Shown piece by piece: positions 9,668 to 15,384 of a DNA stretch of 15,384 bases (positions within the stretch are counted from its first letter, which is position 1; each line of letters starts with the position of its first letter). Source of the DNA: Conidiobolus incongruus B7586 (lineage: Eukaryota > Entomophthoromycota > Entomophthoromycetes > Entomophthorales > Conidiobolaceae); assembly GCA_000697335.1 (NCBI GenBank), contig JNEM01010411.1, positions 1-15,384 of the forward strand, read 5' to 3'. The position numbers were made by a program, and so were the translations under genes. The notes under the pieces were generated by a model that made no database searches, was not told the DNA's origin, and saw only the letters and a list, made by a program, of their open reading frames with translations.

Positions 9668-9706
9668 TTAATATAATGTTTTTATAGGGTAAAAACATTA
9701 TATTAA
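9668..9706. repeat. Perfect inverted repeat: 16-bp stem, 7-base loop
   Basis: The left arm ttaatataatgttttt (9668-9683) is exactly complementary to the right arm aaaaacattatattaa (9691-9706), around the loop atagggt. It lies in a gene-free spacer. It could be a transcription-related hairpin, the scar of a small inverted-repeat element, or chance. I see no target duplication that would settle this. Confidence 0.6.
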
Positions 9707-10383
9707 TTAAATAGAATTATTTTTTTTATATCCTAATTTAATAATAACGATTATTAATAATAAATTTTTTCAAATGAAAAGTCACATTTTATCACTTTTT
9801 CTTTGACTAGTTTCTGATTAAATTATACAAGAGAAACTATTATTATAATATTCTCCGAAAGATGAATGATAATAATTAAATTAATCATCTTAAAAATAAA
9901 ATATTATTTAATTTACATATTTCATTACTATATTACTTAACTATAATAAAATTTTCTCAATATATCATTATTAAATTTAATTATTATTCTTGTTGATCAT
10001 ATTTGATTAAATAAAACGATAAATTTCATAAAAATATTCCTATATAACTTAAATCCAAGCATTTTTATATTAATATTTTTAAATAGTAGCAAAAATACCA
10101 TTTAATTGACAAATATTCAATAAAAATAGATATTTTTATTTTATAATCACTAAAGAATTGTTAATAAGATTATCTATTAACATTTCCATTCAGTTCTCTA
10201 TGCAAAATCATTATACTTTTTTGGTTAGATTATTAACAAAATTGAAATTATTTTCACAAGATATATTTAATAAACCTACTCCATTTATTATGATTTTAAT
10301 ATATTACCGACTTTTCTTATTAAGAGATTAATTTTTTATTAAAAAAATTATTATAAAAAATTGAAAATTTTAAATTAATAATT

Positions 10384-10407
10384 ATATATATATATATATA
10401 TATATAT
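10384..10407. repeat. (AT)12 microsatellite
   Basis: An uninterrupted alternating AT tract of 24 bases in a gene-free spacer. Confidence 0.9.
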
Positions 10408-10549
10408 CTTCAAACTATTATATTTATATTTTATCATCTTAATAGTTGTAATTAAGCTTTAATGTAAACTCTATTGAAAATCATATATTCAAATAAGTAA
10501 AAAATATATATTTTAAATATTAAAAAGTTATTGGAATATGATGAATATG

Positions 10550-10582
<33 letters not shown>
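10550..10582. repeat. Compound microsatellite, (TA)n followed by (GTAT)3
   Basis: A TA tract of about 21 bases runs directly into gtatgtatgtat. Such compound tracts are typical of slippage mutation. Confidence 0.85.
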
Positions 10583-10966
10583 AATAAAAATAATATTCTG
10601 TTTTATTGGTATTATCAGAAGTATCAAATTCATTATATATTCAGTTTAGCCGATTTCAAATAGTTTATTTCATACAATATTAAATCAGATTGTTCTTTTT
10701 TTAATAAAGTTTAACGTCTATTTAATCGTGGGAAAAATATCCTGATATTCGTATGAATAATGAAGATATGCAAATTAATTGTTAATAAGAAATAAGATTA
10801 TAAGTATAAATTATCAACTAGTTGAAATTAATTTAAAAATTTTTAAATACTTAGCATTAAACTAAGTAGATATAGTTTGTTTCAATTGTATTAACCCTTG
10901 TAAAATTCTCTCAAATTATTCAAGTACTATTTCGATTTAATTTTTACACGTTAAATGTTTATATTA

Positions 10967-11074
10967 GTCTGGTTTATAGTCCACTCGTAAAAAAACATTG
11001 GAGCGACTTAATAAATCAATCCTGAAACTTCTAATATATTTAGATTGGTGGAGTGATTTAGTTTTTAAAAATTT
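10967..11074 (-). pseudogene. Weak coding relic on the minus strand
   Basis: A 36-codon open run on the minus strand reads KSLHQSKYIRSFRIDLLSR and then SNVFLRVDYKPD before a stop. Shorter protein-like pieces (FNAKYLKIFKLISTS) follow at lower coordinates. The Arg- and Ser-containing composition differs from the Lys/Asn/Ile-rich noise of the spacer. I cannot assign a family, and chance is a real alternative. Confidence 0.2.
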
Positions 11075-11111
11075 TTAGCTTATTCCTGTCAATCATTTCT
11101 AATAGAATTTA

Positions 11112-11182
<71 letters not shown>
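11112..11182. repeat. (ATT)n microsatellite, about 23 units
   Basis: An uninterrupted trinucleotide tract of about 71 bases. It lies outside any gene I can see and is probably length-variable between strains. Confidence 0.95.
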
Positions 11183-11185
<3 letters not shown>

Positions 11186-11721
11186 GTTTTAATAATAATA
11201 AATTCAGTATTTTCAAAGCTTCAAAATATTTTGCATCAAATAATTTATAGAAAAATTCTTATAATTGGTAATATAATAATATAATTAATCAATTTAATTA
11301 AAATTAAGTAAGTTTAGAAAATTTACTAGATATTAAATTAATTTGGATTTTTCGTATATACATATTAACATAATTGAAATTTACTTGGAATTATTAACGC
11401 AACTTTTCAATAGGAATTCAGCTGAAAACAGCAAAAAATGAATTTGAATATTCAATTAAATATGATTTGTATATTTTTAGTCATAGTTATTTTTTATATT
11501 AATTGATAGAATCAAAATTAAAGCTCATTTTTGTATTTCAAATTTTCAATTAGTTCATTAGTTATGGCAAATAATAAGTTTTTAGCATCTTTTTTAAGTT
11601 TGATTATTAAATGATGTTATTATTGGTGAACAAGTAATCCAAATGATCAAATATGACAAGGTTAATTAGCATATTATCATGGTTAAAATTAAGTTTAATG
11701 ATTGCTCATGATATATAGATT
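11183..11721. other. AT-rich spacer without a recognisable gene
   Basis: Short protein-like snippets occur near 11560-11700 but have no frame worth calling. They may belong to the relic that follows. Confidence 0.4.
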
Positions 11722-12855
11722 TGATTGAATCAATTGGACTTAAATAATATATATTTTTTAATATTGTACTCAATATTATATCCAATATTTTTTACACCTG
11801 AGGGTACTTTAGTCAAACTACAAAATACTGTTATATTTGTTACACATTGATTCATTAAAAGTGCAATATTTCAATATCTGAAATATCTTGAAATTATCTT
11901 TAATTGTATCCAATTCTCATCTTTTTATCAAATGAGTTAAGTTTTTTAAAATTATATGTGAAAATTAAAACTTGTGGCGATAGGTCAGCCGCACTTAAGA
12001 AATTATACAAGGTTTGGAGTAATCCATGATTTTGGTTTGATAGTAAAATGAATTATGAAAAATTCAACTTTGTGAAAAAATCCAAATATAAGCTTTGTTA
12101 CTAAATGATTAATGTGGAGTGAGAAGATGAGCATCAGATGAATCATATTTAGTAAAATTTGATATTATCTAATGCTGTGTAAAGATAATTCTGAGAATCT
12201 CTGATACATAAATTAAAATTTAAATATATTATATTGTTTACAAAATCTCTTTTCTATAGTTTGAACGAGAGTACGTTCTACGAATACACAATTTAATATT
12301 ATTTAGTTAAAAAATAGCCCTTTTGAGGTAATTTTAAGGATTGGAATAAACAGGAACAATTTAATGAACCTTCAGTATAAAAACAACTTCTCTTTTTGGT
12401 ACTTAGGCTTTTGACATGAATGGATAAAACATTATTTTGCATAAATTGTTGAATTAATATAAGTTGAGAAATTCAAAATTGATAAACAATAGTATCCTTT
12501 ATACGATCAGAATTATTTTTCAATATCAATTTGAAAATATCAAAATTATAAACAGTTTATATCAACATCTTCTCTCGATATATTTATAATTTTAAATCCA
12601 TTTGTAGTAACTTGGAGTGAATTTACACTAGAAGCATTGGCTTCAAAAATACACAGAGTTAAATCAACATTCTTTCACATAAATCTCGCTATTAAAATTT
12701 GTTCTACTATTTTCGGGTGTGGAGCTTAACTTCCTTCTAGGGAATTCAACCGATTAAATGCTATTCATTTAGAAAATTTTCAAAAATTGTTGGTTGACAT
12801 GTATACTAAAAGGTATCTTGTACAACCTCTTAAAAACAAAATCTTTAATCAATAA
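11722..12855 (+). pseudogene. Decayed protein gene upstream of the receptor; unknown function
   Basis: Long plus-strand runs are broken by single stops. Bases 11725-11937 give 70 codons with one TGA, including FFTPEGTLVKLQNTVIFVTH and FIKSAIFQYLKYLEIIFN. Bases about 11970-12100 give RSAALKKLYKVWSNP and FWFDSKMNYEKFNFVKKSKY in another frame. Bases 12535-12852 give 105 codons with one TAA, including FVVTWSEFTLEALASKIH and RLNAIHLENFQKLLVDMYTK. Trp, Cys, Glu and Pro are present, unlike chance AT-rich frames. The helical, Leu-rich pattern recalls the middle region of fungal Zn2Cys6 transcription factors, but no zinc cluster is visible upstream, so this is a guess. A live gene with several introns is less likely, since I find no matching splice pairs, although ttccttctag at about 12729-12738 looks like an acceptor. 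It ends about 360 bp before the receptor start. Confidence 0.45.
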
Positions 12856-13214
12856 ACTTGTTGATATTTAACCTCATATTGAAAATCAACCTTTTATTTT
12901 TTAATTTTGGCATCTTTTAAGAATTATAATAAATACAAAGGCGTAATCAAATTTGAAATATGATTTAATTATCTAATAATAGTTTTTTTAATTATGATTT
13001 AAATCGAATAGAAATTGTTTTAGGTTATATTAATATCCACTAATATGCGAATAAATGACTAATATCCAGATATTATTCGATAGATTAACTATTAATCATT
13101 ATCAGTTGAAATGAACAAATAAACAATTAAAACTGATATAAATAGGGTGTAGGATCTGATATTCATGATTGTGATTACTATGTCTAACATTTAATAAATC
13201 GGTATTGTTTCTTG
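12856..13214 (+). promoter_or_regulatory. Upstream region of the receptor gene
   Basis: No coding sequence is seen. The downstream part holds a good TATA-like sequence (13137-13144). The remainder is ordinary AT-rich spacer. Confidence 0.4.
13137..13144 (+). promoter_or_regulatory. Possible TATA box of the receptor gene
   Basis: TATAAATA followed by GGG lies 71 bp upstream of the ATG at 13215. It matches the eukaryotic consensus better than most AT-rich strings here because of the adjoining GC bases. Confidence 0.45.
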
Positions 13215-14138
13215 ATGTTTTTACCCCAGTATTTTCATTTGATTGGGATTGCTTGTGCTTCCCTTGTGCTTCTCACCCTGTTCATTCTTGCTTGTATCGA
13301 TTTGAAGCATGTCAACAGAGTAACTGTAAGGCTAGTTGTTGGGATTGCGATTGCAGACGTGATCTCTCATTTGGGTGCATTCCTTGCTATTGGAAGTGCT
13401 CAATTAGTTAAACAGAACCGTTGTGAAGGTGTTATTGTTTTTAGTATTTTTGGTCGTTTGCTATATGTCTTCACCAATATTGCAATTTGCTATCATTTAT
13501 ATCGAGCAATTGTCAAATTAAAGAAATCTACTTTTAAATACGAGCTCTTGATTTGGTTTGGTGTATTATTAGGTATTGGAGTATTAATGATCATCTGTTA
13601 TTTCCTTGGTTTTTACCATGGTCCTAAGGGACAAAGAATTTGTAATCCAGGATCAGACATATGGCTACACAATAGAATTGGTTTCGGAATTTCTGGGAGT
13701 TTCAGTTTAATCGCAGTTATATCCGGCGTATACGTTACTTATGCAGGTCATAAATCGATGTCTCATTGGATTAATACATATACCAATCAAAAAATCCAAG
13801 GGGAATCGAATCAAACTGCTTTCAGACTTAACCGAACCAAAAGAGCTAAAAGATCATTTTTATACCCTCTCGCTACCGTTTTCACCTTAACTGTCGAAAC
13901 CATCCTCCAATATTGGTACGTATTTTCCCCATTGCCTCCTACTAATCTCTATTTGGCTAATAGCCTTATTACTGGAACGAATGGTATGTTCACTTTACTT
14001 GCTTTTTCAATTGATCCAGCTCTTTGGGATTCTATTAATATTGCTAAACTTCAAATTTCCAACTTGTATCATGGAAGAGGACAAGCTGCTAATAATGAAA
14101 TTTCAATGGATCTCCGCAGGCAAGCTGATGATTTCTAA
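13215..14138 (+). CDS. Seven-helix G protein-coupled receptor-like protein
   Basis: The frame encodes 307 residues without introns. Seven hydrophobic helices can be placed at about 8-29, 38-62, 72-96, 107-133, 154-178, 213-238 and 245-268. C70 before helix 3 and C143 in the second outer loop are placed for the usual disulphide. Helix 3 ends CYHLYRAIVK where rhodopsin-like receptors have DRY, and helix 7 ends FSIDPALWD where they have NPxxY, so both signatures are divergent. The third inner loop is basic (NRTKRAKRS) and could contact a G protein. The start is ATG 13215: a TTG three bases earlier is also in frame but is not a credible eukaryotic start, and the dead paralogue begins at nearly the same point. 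The outer N-terminus is very short. I infer a plasma-membrane sensor; the ligand is unknown. It belongs to no family I can name firmly, though cAMP-receptor-like or family A-like fungal receptors are the nearest ideas. Confidence 0.85.
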   Translation: MFLPQYFHLIGIACASLVLLTLFILACIDLKHVNRVTVRLVVGIAIADVISHLGAFLAIGSAQLVKQNRCEGVIVFSIFGRLLYVFTNIAICYHLYRAIVKLKKSTFKYELLIWFGVLLGIGVLMIICYFLGFYHGPKGQRICNPGSDIWLHNRIGFGISGSFSLIAVISGVYVTYAGHKSMSHWINTYTNQKIQGESNQTAFRLNRTKRAKRSFLYPLATVFTLTVETILQYWYVFSPLPPTNLYLANSLITGTNGMFTLLAFSIDPALWDSINIAKLQISNLYHGRGQAANNEISMDLRRQADDF

Positions 14139-14173
14139 CATTGAATTTTTTTACAAGTCGATTTATTTAAATG

Positions 14174-14179
14174 AATAAA
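14174..14179 (+). terminator. Possible polyadenylation signal of the receptor gene
   Basis: AATAAA lies 36 bp after the receptor stop codon. The distance is right, but the hexamer is common in AT-rich DNA. Confidence 0.35.
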
Positions 14180-14210
14180 CTAAATAAATAATATCATACA
14201 TTGAAAATCA

Positions 14211-14235
14211 TATTAATATTAATATTAATATTATT
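14211..14235. repeat. Short (TATTAA)n-like tract
   Basis: About four imperfect copies of a six-base unit lie in the receptor's 3' flank. No function is apparent. Confidence 0.6.
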
Positions 14236-14283
14236 AAATAATATTTAATATTCGAACTATGCATAAATTTTGTGAAATTAATT

Positions 14284-14475
14284 TTAAATAAATTGTTTAA
14301 AACCTGAATACAATATCATAATGACCAACGATCTAAACTCCGAGAATGAAAATAACTTGAAACTATTTGGTTCAATATTAATTTCCCTTACATTAAAGAT
14401 ATTTGACAGTAAATCCATCCATTGATAATACGCCAATTTTAAAAGAGTGCAGCGAACATGTTGCACCAATTTCAT
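14284..14475 (-). pseudogene. 63-codon gene fragment, unknown function
   Basis: An ATG-to-stop frame of 63 codons reads MKLVQHVRCTLLKLAYYQWM, then SNIFNVREINIEPNSF and FSEFRSLVIMILYSGFKQF. Cys, Trp, Arg and Glu content and a lower AT level than both flanks make it look like true coding sequence. The spacing of Leu and Ile around NVREINIE and FRSLVIM recalls one leucine-rich repeat, as at the C-terminus of F-box/LRR proteins; this is inference. A stop lies directly upstream in frame. Further minus-strand pieces (QILLLFGFYYKGMISNLYHH, NLKYIQTYLMM) occur at 14700-14880 in different frames. The best reading is the 3' remnant of a decayed minus-strand gene converging on the receptor. A small real protein is possible. 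Confidence 0.4.
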
Positions 14476-15384
14476 TTATCCATTATTATTTTAATTAATA
14501 AAATTTTATAATTTGTAATTAAATTTAAATTAATAATTTAATATTAAATAGTGTAAATTTATTTACTTTTTTAATATTTAAAAAAAATTCTTATTCTCAA
14601 CAAAGAAACATTAATTAATACAAAGTAACTTTTTTTTTCCTTTTATCTTTATTAAATTAAATAATTAATTAAAATTTTTAGAGTATTGCATCATTAAATA
14701 AGTTTGTATATATTTCAGGTTAGATAGTCAAAATATTTCTATGAGTATTGTTATGTATAGTTTTTCAAATTAACATTGTGAAACAATAGCTTTCAACTAT
14801 CATTGAATGATGATATAGATTTGATATCATTCCTTTATAATAGAATCCAAATAATAGCAAAATTTGGCTAGATTATTATAATATTTTATTCTTTTTAATT
14901 CGGATATAACTAAATAAATAATTAATAAAAAATATTTCTAAATCTTTTAAATTTATAAATTTAATTTCCATAATAGATATAAAAAAATATTTTATTTTAT
15001 TTTATTTCTCTTTAATTATGAAATAAATTAAAAAAAAAATAAAAATTTTTAAGGATTTCAGAAATACCATAAGTAAAGTTAATTTGACAAGTAGTGATTA
15101 AAAGTTTTACTAATAATATATATGAAAAATTATAATTATATATTAAATTGTTAAACTAATCTTATGACTTATATTCAATTTTGGTATTAAATTTCAATTA
15201 AAAATAAAAATTTCATTAATAGATATAAGCAAGATATATATCATTATATGTTATATTAATGAATATTTTATATAATTATAAATAATATTTTCATATTTTA
15301 TTTTGATTTAATAAATTTTTTTATAGATTTATATTTTAATAACTTAGTTAATAATAATTAATTAATAATAATATATTATATAAA
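14476..15384. other. AT-rich DNA to the end of the window
   Basis: No intact gene, RNA gene or repeat family is seen. Faint minus-strand protein-like snippets at 14700-14880 may belong to the same dead gene as 14284-14475. Confidence 0.4.

Larger units (their letters stand above)
9330..10966. other. AT-rich spacer with a hairpin and two microsatellites
   Basis: No convincing gene is seen on either strand. The stretch contains the perfect hairpin at 9668-9706 and dinucleotide tracts at 10384-10407 and about 10550-10582, listed separately. Confidence 0.5.

Noticed and set aside
13212-13214. TTG as the receptor start
   Set aside because: It is in frame but not a credible start in a eukaryote. 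ATG follows immediately at 13215.
13214-13232. Acceptor-like tttttaccccag just after the receptor ATG, suggesting an upstream exon
   Set aside because: The dead paralogue starts with an ATG at the equivalent position, and the first helix is complete without an upstream exon.
13205-13411. 68-codon frame overlapping the receptor N-terminus, with a Cys-rich translation
   Set aside because: It is an alternate-frame reading of the receptor gene. The receptor frame has the membrane helices and is supported by the paralogue at 3369.
1-15384. CRISPR array, tRNA, rRNA, virus-derived or LTR elements
   Set aside because: I looked for spaced repeats, tRNA T-loop and anticodon-arm patterns, and reverse transcriptase or capsid motifs, and saw none I could support.

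Overview
The window looks like nuclear DNA of an AT-rich, early-diverging fungus. An entomophthoralean such as Conidiobolus is my best guess. The grounds are very AT-rich spacers, an intron-free vacuolar membrane protease of the fungal PFF1 type, a short seven-helix receptor of a kind I recall as expanded in Conidiobolus, and Tc1/mariner transposons. The species is an inference.

Layout, left to right. (1) Bases 47-3149 hold one plus-strand Tc1/mariner element, split by a second copy of the same family (297-1863, minus strand). Both insertions are flanked by TA. Both transposases are dead, and their differences are mostly C-to-T and G-to-A changes, as in RIP or deamination of methylated cytosine. 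(2) Bases 3369-about 4280 hold a decayed paralogue of the receptor gene that is intact at 13215. (3) Bases about 4726-5651 hold a weaker, unidentified coding relic. (4) Bases 6063-8681 (minus) hold a full-length PFF1-type M28 zinc peptidase. (5) Bases 8682-13214 have no intact gene. They hold a relic starting at 8841, a perfect 16-bp hairpin, three microsatellites, a weak minus-strand relic, and a longer plus-strand relic (11722-12855) just upstream of the receptor. (6) Bases 13215-14138 (plus) hold the intact receptor-like gene. (7) A 63-codon open stretch of gene-like composition lies at 14284-14475 (minus), followed by AT-rich DNA to the end.

Only two genes look functional: PFF1 (housekeeping, vacuole) and the receptor (probably a lineage-specific sensor). 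They do not form an operon or an obvious pathway. The main theme is turnover: duplicated host genes and transposons decaying towards A+T around one conserved gene. I found no CRISPR array, tRNA, rRNA or virus-derived element, and no clear novel multi-gene system.
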